Shown one piece after another: positions 32,117-40,999 of a DNA stretch of 64,000 nucleotides. Location: assembly GCA_964016885.1 (NCBI GenBank), contig OZ024743.1, positions 126,516,419-126,580,418 of the forward strand. The letters run 5' to 3'. The stretch is from Eledone cirrhosa (Eukaryota > Mollusca > Cephalopoda > Octopoda > Eledonidae). The notes beneath the pieces were generated by a model that saw only the letters and a list, made by a program, of their open reading frames with translations, did no database searches and had not been told where the DNA came from. Numbering within the stretch: position 1 is the first letter of the stretch; every line of letters starts with the position of its first letter. The position numbers and the translations under genes are program-made.

Positions 32117-33145
32117 CGCCCCCTGATCTCAAGGATCAATTTCGAGTCGGTGCGCAGTCCCCACCTCAGGGCGAGGTTCACCCCTCTCAACACTGCGTCC
32201 AGTTCGGCCACATTGATGTGGTTGCAGTCGTCCTTCTTCCTAAGCCAGGCTTCATCCTCGACCTCAACACCTCCTATCTCCAACGTGACACCCAGCGCTA
32301 TGCTGCTGGCATCGCACCATACGGTCCCACTCTGTGATTTGGGAACATACCAGCGTCCCCGCACTGGGTCGTCGGCCTTCACCCTCCCCACGATCTCCTG
32401 CATCATGGCCACCGTCCTCTCTCCCACTCTGTCACTCCACCCGCTCGTCTCTTGACATAGCTGCATGCCGTCCGGAGCCACCCAGCAATCGGGTATTGAC
32501 CCACCAACTTTCCACACACCGAGAAAAGCTCCCGCCTACTCATACTTGGGCCCAGTTCTGGAACTTCATTTCCCCTCTGGAATACCAAGACGCCCGTCCT
32601 GTCTCGCCGTAGCCTAAGTCCCAGCGCGGCTCCTCCCTCCAACGCTTCTGACGGCTTCGCAGCCAGTCCATACCCCTGTAAATGGCTCGTGACCTCCGCC
32701 GCCGACACCACATACTTGTCCACTAGGATGTCGTCAATATAGGAGTTAGTGGCCCTCTTCATCTTGTCGGCCTTTCCCAGAATGGTCTTGAGGACCGCCG
32801 CCATGATCTTCGGTGCAGAGCTCAGCCCGAAACCGAGCCTGGTCAGGCAAATGTCCGGCCCTTATACCTAACCAGCTGATACTGCCAGAGCTTCTCGTCT
32901 ATATGCAATTGCAAGTATGCCGACTTTAGATCTACGATTGCTGAACCCCCCTCATGCGTCTCCACTCACGCAGGGTTTCCCCACAGACATCCGTGACCTC
33001 GCCACCCGTTTGGCATGACACGTGCTCGTTCAGCTCCCGAAAGTCCAGCACTGGCCTCACCTTGTTCTTCGTGGGTTGCGCCACCGCCATTAACGGCAAT
33101 ACTCCGCACTTCACCTCCTCTTTCCAGGGAAGCAGTATGCGCTCC
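32117..33145 (-). pseudogene. Reverse transcriptase and RNase H of the LTR element, broken
   Basis: Continues from gag-protease with frame changes. The pieces are the RT fingers (CGVLPLMAVAQPTKNKVRPV then LDFRELNEHV, 33114-32990), a damaged palm N-terminus (33000-32870), the catalytic box NSYIDDILVDKYV (about 32745-32710), the RT thumb (SRRELFSVCGKLVGQYPIAG) and RNase H with VWCDASSIALGVTLEIGG (32345-32290), INVAELDAVLRG and TDSKLILEI. The last conserved RNase H aspartate is missing because the LTR begins right after. Stops and frameshifts make this copy non-functional. There is no integrase. Confidence 0.85.
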
Positions 33146-34423
33146 TCAATCCATCTCGCTCCTAATGTTTCCCTTCAATGCGTGTTGATAGCAGCCCACT
33201 TTGGTCTTCAGTGTTGGTGGTTCTCCCTTCCAGTACCACTCAACAACCCATCGCTGCACATCGAACACGGCCTTGAAGTCTTTGTCCTGCACAGTGTAAG
33301 CGGGGTATTTCTCCTCGTGGGCCTTCTGGTTCTCCTGTCGCGCACTCACAGCGCATACCGATGCAGCGCCGCCAAACGACACACCAACGTTGTTCACTGT
33401 GACGCCTCCTAGACGGCCAATTGCGTCCATGCCCATAACCACGCCGATCCCATCCACCACGCTGTCTACTACGATGGCAGAAAGCCTTATTTTCCTTCCC
33501 CGTACCGATATTTCCATCTCGCTGCGACCTCGGCATTCAATTTTCCTGCCGTCGACTGCCCTTACGCTGCTCTTCCCTCTCCACCTCTGCGCCACCCCCG
33601 TGGTCACCAGTGTCGTTGTACAGCCCGTGTCCACGAGGGCTCGCTGTGGCTTTCTCCTCGCGAAGACTTCCACCACGGGCAGCGCCGCTACTCGTAAGGG
33701 GCAACTACCGGCGCAGTAGTTCCCTTTGGATCGTTTCCCTGGTCGCTTACACCGGTAGCATATTATTTCCGGCCTTGACTCTCTGCAGTCTCTAGCCATG
33801 TGCGGGCCCTGGCACCGAAAACAGCGACCTCTAAACGTTCGCGGGCGACCGCGTGCCGTGGTTGCCTCCCTTTCACCATTTCGCTGCCAGCTGTCTTGAG
33901 TCTCTGTAGTTGCTATCGCCGCAACACTCTTTTTGGCATCTTCTGCTATGATCCGGGCTTGTTCCACCAGTGAACGCATTTCCATTTCTTTGTAACCCCG
34001 GACTTGCTGCAGTTTCACCGCTATGTCGTCTGGAAATCCATTTATGAACGCCAACCGCACCGTGCGTTCGCATTCCACCTGATATCCAGCCAACATAGCC
34101 AATCGCCGTATTTCCGCTGCGAAAATGTCGACGCGCTCACCATTCCATCTAATTCTTGCCAGCTTAGCGAAAGCGGCTAACGGTCCCCCTGCAAATGCGT
34201 CTATCATGCGCCTCTCAATCTTTTGCGCATCTCTTTGGCTGTGTTCGTCCAACTCAAGGAAGAGTACCAACGCGTCCCCCTCGAGGTACAGTGGCATGAG
34301 GCCAGCCACATCTTCTATCTTCTGCAAGCTTGCGACCAGCCGGACTTTCCGCAGCCAAGCGACAACATCACCTTCCCCTGTAAATGCCCTGATAGCTTCG
34401 CTTGTTCGTAGTCTTGTCGCCAT
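33146..34423 (-). CDS. Gag-protease polyprotein of the LTR element
   Basis: An open 425-codon frame starting MATRLRTSEAIRAF. The N-terminal part is an alpha-helical gag-like domain (GDVVAWLRKVRLVASLQ, residues about 18-180). A CCHC zinc knuckle CFRCQGPHMARDC lies near residue 201, and a second Cys cluster (ICYRCKRPGKRSKGNYCAGSC, spacing irregular) follows. The aspartic protease has the active site ALVDTGCTTTLV near residue 263 and the flap/second motif VVMGMDAIG near residue 330. The C-terminus has FDVQRWVVEWYW, which in related elements leads into the reverse transcriptase in the next frame. It is intact and GC-rich relative to the AT-rich surroundings. Other readings of this segment on the plus strand are shadows. 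Confidence 0.9.
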   Translation of the reverse strand: MATRLRTSEAIRAFTGEGDVVAWLRKVRLVASLQKIEDVAGLMPLYLEGDALVLFLELDEHSQRDAQKIERRMIDAFAGGPLAAFAKLARIRWNGERVDIFAAEIRRLAMLAGYQVECERTVRLAFINGFPDDIAVKLQQVRGYKEMEMRSLVEQARIIAEDAKKSVAAIATTETQDSWQRNGEREATTARGRPRTFRGRCFRCQGPHMARDCRESRPEIICYRCKRPGKRSKGNYCAGSCPLRVAALPVVEVFARRKPQRALVDTGCTTTLVTTGVAQRWRGKSSVRAVDGRKIECRGRSEMEISVRGRKIRLSAIVVDSVVDGIGVVMGMDAIGRLGGVTVNNVGVSFGGAASVCAVSARQENQKAHEEKYPAYTVQDKDFKAVFDVQRWVVEWYWKGEPPTLKTKVGCYQHALKGNIRSEMD

Positions 34424-34536
34424 CTTCTAATTTGTCTTGCGGTACGTGATAAAAAAAAACAACAGGCTCCTCTCTGTTTTTCCAGTAGCTTTTTTTTTTT
34501 TTCAATCAGATCTCAGTTTCCAGTGTCGAAATAGCT

Positions 34537-34755
34537 TGTGGTTAGAAAAAGCTATCTCACTTACAGCTTTTCAAAGGCGCCGCTAAATTCCACTGCAGGT
34601 TACTCCTCTTCCACGTGCGTCCAACTGCTTAACACCGGGAGCTGCCAAAACTCGCGTCCACACCGTTGCTGGTCAACACTAGAGAGGCCCTCTGCTGGCC
34701 CTTCCGGTCGAGCACTCTCCCGCTTCCGGCCACCGCACGCCACACCATACCCCCA
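34537..34755 (-). repeat. LTR, 219 bp (5' LTR of the element)
   Basis: Plus-strand ends are TGTGGTTAGAAAAAGC and CACCATACCCCCA. It has a single 16-bp CCCTTCCGGTCGAGCA unit. Differences from the partner LTR include ACAGC for ACCGC and TCAACACT for TCACCACT. Confidence 0.93.
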
Positions 34756-34987
34756 TTATGTACACGACATAGCTATCTTTCGATTACAGAGTCAGGTTCG
34801 ATCTATAATAGGTCTTGCCTCGAGCTAATCGATAGTGAAACATATGTAATATGTTATTAAATATGTTATGATGCAACACTGAATCCTTGTTCCTTATCCT
34901 TATAATAGTATTATACTCTGCTCTGCGCGAGCATCTAGTGCTTAACCGGCATCTCGCCTACGGGCGCATTTTCTTGCAACCTTACAA

Positions 34988-34989
<2 letters not shown>

Positions 34990-35076
<87 letters not shown>
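34990..35076. repeat. TA microsatellite
   Basis: CTCTCTCTC followed by about 40 TA units. It borders the inverted-repeat element. Confidence 0.95.
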
Positions 35077-35080
<4 letters not shown>

Positions 35081-35742
35081 ACTAGAAATTGATTGACATA
35101 TATATATATTTTTTAAATAATTTACTTCGGATCTTATTCACGCCAATGGGAGGACGCTAGCATGTTGTTAGTAGTTTTAGAATTGCAACACGTGCGACGG
35201 GTCACTCGCAGATTTGCATTTGATGTGTAAACACAGATAGTTATTTCTTCCCCCTTGCTGAAGATCCAAGATTTGACTACTGTGACTTTACGGATTATTG
35301 GTAAAATATATTTCTTTAATGAAATATATACAAGGAGGATTAATCATTTTTTAAAGGGTAATATTTGAAGATCTAGTTAAACTGTAATTAGTTACCTACC
35401 TAGCTATGTGTGATTACACACTTTACAAATTATTCCCTGTGATTGTTTCATGTGTTTATTGTAGTTAGAAAAAGCTATCTCACTTACCGCTTTTCATAGG
35501 CGCCGCTAAATCCCATTGCTGGTTTCTCCTCTTCCACGTGCGTCCAACTCATTAACACCGGGAGCTGCCAAAACTCGCGTCCACATCGTTCCTGGTCACC
35601 ACTAGAGAGAGGCCGATCTGCTGGCCCTTTCGGTGTAGCACCCTTCCGGTCGAGCACTCCCCCGCTTCCGGCCACCGCACGCCACACCATACCCACATTT
35701 ATTTTAAAAATATATATATATGTCAATCAATTTCTAGTTGAT
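35077..35742. mobile_element. Inverted-repeat element (MITE-like) split by a solo LTR
   Basis: The arms ATCAACTAGAAATTGATTGA (continuing CATATATATATATTTTT) at 35077-35118 and its reverse complement at 35702-35742 match over about 41 bp with one indel. Removing the solo LTR and one duplication leaves an element of about 423 bp. Flanks are TA-rich, consistent with TA target choice but not proving it. There is no coding capacity. Confidence 0.6.
35460..35697 (-). mobile_element. Solo LTR, 238 bp
   Basis: Same family as the provirus at 31866-34755: TGTAGTTAGAAAAAGCTATC to CACCATACCCACA. It is flanked by TTTAT on both sides (35455-35459 and 35698-35702), a 5-bp duplication as for the full copy. 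It has two 16-bp repeat units and a 3-bp GAG insertion, which exactly account for its length. Confidence 0.93.
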
Positions 35743-35978
35743 ATAAAATGCTCGGATCTATTCATTGGAATCTTTGAGCTTATTCTACGGTGGATATGGC
35801 GCATGTCTCGGACATGACTCCCTGAATTTAATTTAATTAAATTTATTTCGGATATATATATATATATACATTGAAGATAGATGAGTTGCATAACGTCGAG
35901 TGTTTTTCTCATATTACGTCATGATTAACATTACAGAATGACCAGAATTCTACCCAGTGGTAAACAACCAATTTTAAA

Positions 35979-36070
<92 letters not shown>
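35979..36070. repeat. TA plus GA microsatellite
   Basis: A TA run directly followed by about 24 GA units. Confidence 0.95.
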
Positions 36071-36073
<3 letters not shown>

Positions 36074-36235
36074 TGAGGTTTTTTTTAAATAAAAAAAACC
36101 CAGATGTCCTACACGGGTGAACGTATAGGGAAAAGAAATCGAAAATGCAACTCCAGCTGCATTTTCGATATATATTATTTCGTTTTTAATTTGTTTATCA
36201 GAAAACGTGTGTTGAAACAGATATTATTATAATTT

Positions 36236-36394
36236 AGGTGGTGGATTGGCAGCTTAGAGTTACGGCCTTTTATGATCTGAGTTCAAATCCCGCCAAGGTT
36301 AACTTTGCCTTTCATCCTTACGGGATCGATAAAATAAAGTACCAGTAATACACTGGATTAATTGCTGGCTTTGTGCCAAAAATAGAAACAATTA
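36236..36394 (+). mobile_element. SINE with internal deletion
   Basis: GGTGGTGGATTGGCAG jumps directly to CTTAGAGTTACGGCC, missing about 30 bp between the A and B boxes. The rest (GAGTTCAAATCCCGCCAAGG ... AATAGAAACAATTATAA) is normal. Confidence 0.85.
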
Positions 36395-37329
36395 TAATAC
36401 TTTAGGAGGGTCATGCTGCCACTAAAAACACACGCACCTGTTGGATATCACTTCAATTTATTATAAATTTCCTGTTGGTTGGCTCAATAACCGGATGGTT
36501 GTTTATATATTGTCAAATCTCTTTCGTCACATATTTTGTGACCTCCTCAGTGACTGATTTGTTATTTTGTGTTACTCCTTTGTTCTCTCCCACATTATTT
36601 TGTTTTTGTGTGTCGTGTGGTGTATACTTGGTTTGAATACTGGTGCGTGTGTTTTTAGTATCTTTCAAATATCTTTCAACATGTTAAAATATCCCCCACA
36701 CACGTACAGACACATTCCTACTGACCGATCCCTTTACCACGAATTACTCTGCTACACACACACATATTTGTCTTAATAGGCACCTGAACTGTTGACCTTT
36801 CAACATGACTGCACATCCTACTAACCATTATCACAACAATGAACCTCTTTACTACACACACACACACATATTTGTCTTAAAAGACTTATTTTTCAGTGAC
36901 TTCTCAATCAGGCGAAAAAGGACACTCTTCGACAAATCTACATTTGGCGCAAAATCAATTTTTAACATTCACGTGACCTCTACCGACCAATCAAAATTGT
37001 TTTGACCACAAGAATTTTTGCAACACGAATTGGCGCGAAACTTATTTTAATACCTCTGGAGCCACTTTTTTCACATAAAACAGGTAGAATTTCCAAAACT
37101 AATCAGATTAGAGCAAACATCACGGGCGCTCTATCTCAAAATTATTTTTGAAAAGCATTAGAAATGCGCAACCGGTAAAAAATTAAAACTAAAACTGAAT
37201 ACTAACCAATACTTATTACTAACTTTTACTTATTCCTAATTAAACTATTTTTCACTGGGAACAATTTGTCAGCATTTTCTTTTCCTTTTACCAATATATC
37301 ACAACTCGTGTGTTACACCTCTATTCTTT

Positions 37330-37368
<39 letters not shown>

Positions 37369-38283
37369 GCTCACTCTGCCATATGTGATTCTGGAAGCGG
37401 AGTTTCCTATATACACCTTCTATGTAACGGGACAGCCATCACGATTTGTATTTACTGTGGTATAGTTGTATACGGTACGACACATTGGTTGGACGCCAAC
37501 TTGGACATACAGTGAATTTCACCTGGGACGTTGGGTTGAGCGACCGAACGTGGGGACTTTGGGGAATGCCAGTTATTGCGGACCTGGCGTGTTTTCAATT
37601 TCCTCACATGTGTGTCGGCTGTACATGTACCATACATTTCTTTAACTCATCGTACTTTCTTTTATTTTTTTATTTTAGATTTTAGGTGTATATCCCAGAC
37701 CGCCTATGGTGATAAATCCCCTGGGTATTGGTTTTGGAAAAATAGTGTTATCTCACTTAACGTTCGGAACTGGAACATATCGATGTGATTCGTAGGGTGC
37801 TGATATGATAAGGAGAATCGACCTGTTACAAGGCGATATAATTGGAGTACACCTTCACTCATCCCCTGCTACCCTCTCCCAACCTCTTTATCATCTATTG
37901 CACCATTTAAGTGATAAATTTTTGGTGTAATTTTTAAAGACATTTTATGACATTATGTGCATCATGTATTCTGTCTTTTTCCATATAGCGCTGGCCTCGG
38001 GACCTCCCTGCTTGTCCTTTAACCTTGTTCTGGTAACGCAGCTCGATGGAGCATGCAACTATTGATATACTCTTGTGTTATAGGCTCTGATGATTCTTGC
38101 CATGGGGTATGGATGAAACACTGTTTGCTAATAAAACAATGTATTTCTAAACACTCTTTGGTTATTCCTATAACTATAACGGCTCTGTAGTATACTAGTT
38201 ATCCTACATTGAGCTAAAACCACACTGTCATACCAAGGGCAATATATCTGCGTGTCTGGGCATATTGATATATTTGTCAACGA
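36395..38283. other. No gene seen; MITE-related and unnamed repeats
   Basis: 36395-36560 (TACTTTAGGAGGGTCATGCT GCCACTAAAAACACACGCAC) is related to 39018-39200. A local duplication around CACACACATATTTGTCTTAA lies at 36755 and 36855. A TA run is at 37331-37367. The segment 37440-38220 looks like another element (GTTGGACGCCAACTTGGACA ...), but I cannot name it. Confidence 0.5.

Positions 38284-38284
<1 letters not shown>

Positions 38285-38347
<63 letters not shown>
38285..38347. repeat. TA microsatellite
   Basis: About 31 TA units ending at the MITE. Confidence 0.95.
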
Positions 38348-38353
<6 letters not shown>

Positions 38354-38896
38354 ATACTTGGGGAGGGTCATATTTACGTAATATTGCCAGAATTAATAAC
38401 AGAACACGCTCACTGTTTGGTTGGTTTTCGCTTCTCGCTGTCTTTTATATCTGCGATCTAACTTACTCGGTCCTCAATGTTGCCATTGACTGACCGACGG
38501 TCAAAAATAATACAGATACAATATAGACACAAACACATATATATAGTTTACATAATTTACATAAATCTTTCGTTGCACATCTGCAACATCGTCAGTGGTG
38601 TTATATTCTTTGTTCCTCCTGTTGTGTTGTATGTCTACGCCATTTTTTATTCAGTCTGCCTATATATTTATTTATTTATTTGCTTGTTTGTTTATCTTAT
38701 TTTATTTTGTCTTCTTTGCGCATGCGTGTGTGTATAGTGATATGTGTGCTGTGTGCTGTGTGACTAGTGTGTATAGTGTTGTGTCTGCTGGGTGACTAGT
38801 GTGTGTTTATGTGCTTGTTGTTATTGTGCTTGTGTATGTATTTATTTATCTTATTTTATTTTATTTTATTTATAGACCCTCCCCAAGTATAACAAT
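38348..38896. mobile_element. MITE, 549 bp, perfect 22-bp terminal inverted repeats
   Basis: The left end ATTGTTATACTTGGGGAGGG (to 38369) and right end (38875-38896) are perfect reverse complements over 22 bp. If the element is taken as 38349-38895 it is flanked by TA on both sides, but the left flank is a TA microsatellite, so the target duplication is uncertain. No transposase is encoded. The superfamily is unknown to me. Confidence 0.8.
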
Positions 38897-38933
38897 ATCT
38901 GTTTCGACACACGATTTCATATAAAAAACCTCG

Positions 38934-38934
<1 letters not shown>

Positions 38935-39002
<68 letters not shown>
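38935..39002. repeat. TA microsatellite
   Basis: About 32 TA units. Confidence 0.95.
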
Positions 39003-39005
<3 letters not shown>

Positions 39006-39017
39006 ATATGCAGATAT

Positions 39018-39200
39018 ATTGTTATATTAAGTGGTGGTGGTGGTATGCTGCCAATAAAAACACACGCACCTGTTACATTCCACAGCAATTTATTATAAAC
39101 TACCGGTCGGTTAGTTTAATAACCGGATGATTGTTTAGTTGTTGATTGTCAAAGCTTTTTCATCACACATTCTATGACCTCATCAATGACTACTTTTGTT
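39018..39200 (+). mobile_element. Unnamed repeat related to 36395-36560
   Basis: Shares ATGCTGCC-ATAAAAACACACGC, CACCTGTT, CAATTTATTATAAA, GGTCGGTTAGTTTAATAACC, GGATG-TTGTTTA and TGACCTCATCAATGACT with the copy at 36395. Its start ATTGTTATATTAAG resembles the terminal repeat of the MITE at 38348. Confidence 0.6.
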
Positions 39201-39427
39201 GTTACGAATTATAACCTCGAAAAACAATGACAAATTTTCATTCAGTGTCGATTCTACAATAACTTGACCCGCTATGTCAAGTTGAACCTAATCATAATCA
39301 TAAATCGAGACCTATTCAACATCCTCTCAATGGAGCCAGACGAATTATCCAGGGTCGATGGAAAAAAGTTTGCTCTTGCCCTTTGCCTTTGGACTAGAAG
39401 TAGATGTCTTATCAAGACACCATTATT

Positions 39428-39601
39428 CGGTAGAGGGTCGGACGCCATGCTTTGACGCATAGAGTTACGGCCCTTGCCATTCTGAGTTCAAATTCCGCCG
39501 AGGTTAACTTTGCCTTTCATTCTTACGGGGTCGATAAAATAAAGTACCAGTAATACACTGGGATAATTGCTGGCCTTGTGCCAAAAGTAGAAACAATTAT
39601 T
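39428..39601 (+). mobile_element. SINE, 5'-truncated
   Basis: Begins at GGTAGAGGGTCGGACGCC, then GAGTTCAAATTCCGCC, ACGGGGTCGATAAAATAAAG and GTAGAAACAATTATTA. Confidence 0.88.
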
Positions 39602-40255
39602 AGCGATTCTTTCTTCTCAAATACTCTTGGGTCCCAAATAATAAGGGTGTGTGAATCGGTTGTCTCTGTTAAATTAAAAAAAAACAGAATTAGTCGTTTA
39701 GTACCCCAACCTAGCCTATTTATTTTATAACGTAGGGGATTTCTAGTAATGTACTTTTTTTTGTTATGTATATTGTTTTTTAATGTATAAAGAAAATTAA
39801 TTGTCGCAGGAATGCTACCACTTGAAATAAAATTTCGCCGGAGACAATACCAATTGAAATACGCGCCAATAAAAAAACATATACATAGTATCATGCGCTG
39901 TTAGAAATCTTACTGTCTTAACACATTGGATAGTTTTGTTCTAGATGCTACTATGTTAAAAGTCAGATGGAAACGGCTGGAACACTTATTCAACGGTCTG
40001 ACCAGGGTCAAAACAATAGTAACAATGATTGAAAAATATCAAATAGGACAGAACGCCATCTTTTTTTCCGGGGAAGAGAAAAATAATTAAAAAAGAAAAA
40101 AGCGGAGTCAACTTAATATTTTAACCGAATTATTTAAATAGCAATATTATTTATTCTATTAAATGAAATATCCATATACATCAAAATATTATCGTATACA
40201 TTATATAAACGTTTAAGAGAATAAATACATTAAATTTCACTTTCGTTGTCAATAA
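39602..40255. other. No gene seen
   Basis: AT-rich sequence 5' of the tRNA gene. No coding frame or recognised repeat. Confidence 0.5.
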
Positions 40256-40328
40256 GGGCTTGTGGCGCAATGGATAACGCGTCTGACTACGGATCAGAAG
40301 ATTCCAGGTTCGAATCCTGGCAAGCTCG
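40256..40328 (+). tRNA. tRNA-Arg (anticodon ACG)
   Basis: A 73-base cloverleaf. The acceptor arm is GGGCTTG with CAAGCTC and discriminator G. The D-arm has GGCGCAATGGATAACGC. The anticodon stem TCTGA/TCAGA holds the loop CTACGGA with anticodon ACG, which reads CGU/CGC/CGA after A34 is changed to inosine. The T arm contains GGTTCGAATCC. There is no intron. A T7 run at 40331-40337 is a strong RNA polymerase III terminator. The perfect pairing (one G-U at position 2) and non-repeat flanks indicate a real gene rather than a SINE head. Confidence 0.97.
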
Positions 40329-40330
40329 AA

Positions 40331-40337
40331 TTTTTTT
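40331..40337 (+). terminator. RNA polymerase III T-run terminator
   Basis: Seven T residues two bases after the tRNA 3' end. Confidence 0.85.
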
Positions 40338-40757
40338 AAACAATGAAGATGAAAAAGAATAAATATTTGAAAGGTTATTACTTGGAAAATTCTAGATGAA
40401 ATATTGTTACACCTGTAGGTTTGTGTGTGACTTTATGAACTGAATCCATTCAAAGATCGAATGGAAATTACTTATGATGCTGCTACTTTTCAAATACATA
40501 TAGTTGTTGATAACAAGGAATTTAAACATACTCATATAAACTGTACAAGATAAATAACAATAAGGGAACAAATGACAATAAGAGAACGAACGAAAAATAA
40601 AAAAATTAAGCAACGAAAGAAAGGGGGAGGGAGCGACAGTCTGATAAATTCCTAAGGAAATGCATTAACGTTACGCAATCTCTCTGGTTCTCTGATCCTG
40701 AATAAGGATACACGTCACCCGTTTACTTTGGCATTAGAATTTATTATTAATCTGGCT

Positions 40758-40992
40758 ATCAGTGCGATGGATTGCCCGAATCGTTAGAGCATCGGAAAAA
40801 TGCTTTGCAGTATTTAGTTACGGCCTATAACGTTCTGAGTTCTAATCCCGCCGAGGTCAACTTTGCCTTTCGTCGTTTCGGGGTCGATAAAATAAAGTAC
40901 TGAGGTTGATGTAATCGACTTTCCTTTCCCCACAAAACTGTTGGCATTGTGCTTAAATAAGAGATTATACAAAGTAGAAACAATTATTAATC
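40758..40992 (+). mobile_element. SINE, longer subfamily
   Basis: Head GCGATGGATTGCCCGAATCG TTAGAGC, B box GAGTTCTAATCCCGCC, then an extra segment GAGGTTGATGTAATCGACTT TCC and ATAAGAGATTATACAAAGTA before AGAAACAATTATTAA. This extension is absent from the short copies. Confidence 0.8.
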
Positions 40993-40999
40993 TTACAAA

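Larger units (their letters stand above)
31866..34755 (-). mobile_element. Short LTR retrotransposon, two LTRs, no integrase
   Basis: A 2890-bp provirus with TTATG target duplications at 31861-31865 and 34756-34760. The two LTRs are at 31866-32116 (3', minus strand) and 34537-34755 (5'). Reading the minus strand, the order is 5' LTR, leader, gag-protease frame, reverse transcriptase, RNase H, polypurine tract GAGATCAGGGGG, 3' LTR. No integrase coding region exists between RNase H and the LTR. A clear tRNA primer site (TGG start) is not visible after the 5' LTR. The LTRs differ by only a few substitutions apart from a repeat-number change, so the insertion is fairly recent. It is Ty3/gypsy-like by its protease and RT words; the lineage is not certain. 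Confidence 0.92.

Noticed and set aside
31867..34430. Several Pro/Ser-rich open frames on the plus strand
   Set aside because: They are antisense shadows of the GC-rich gag-protease and RT coding strand and of the LTRs.
37440..37690. Small plus-strand frame 37446-37685 as a gene
   Set aside because: No recognisable domain, and it sits among repeat relics. The minus strand is equally open.
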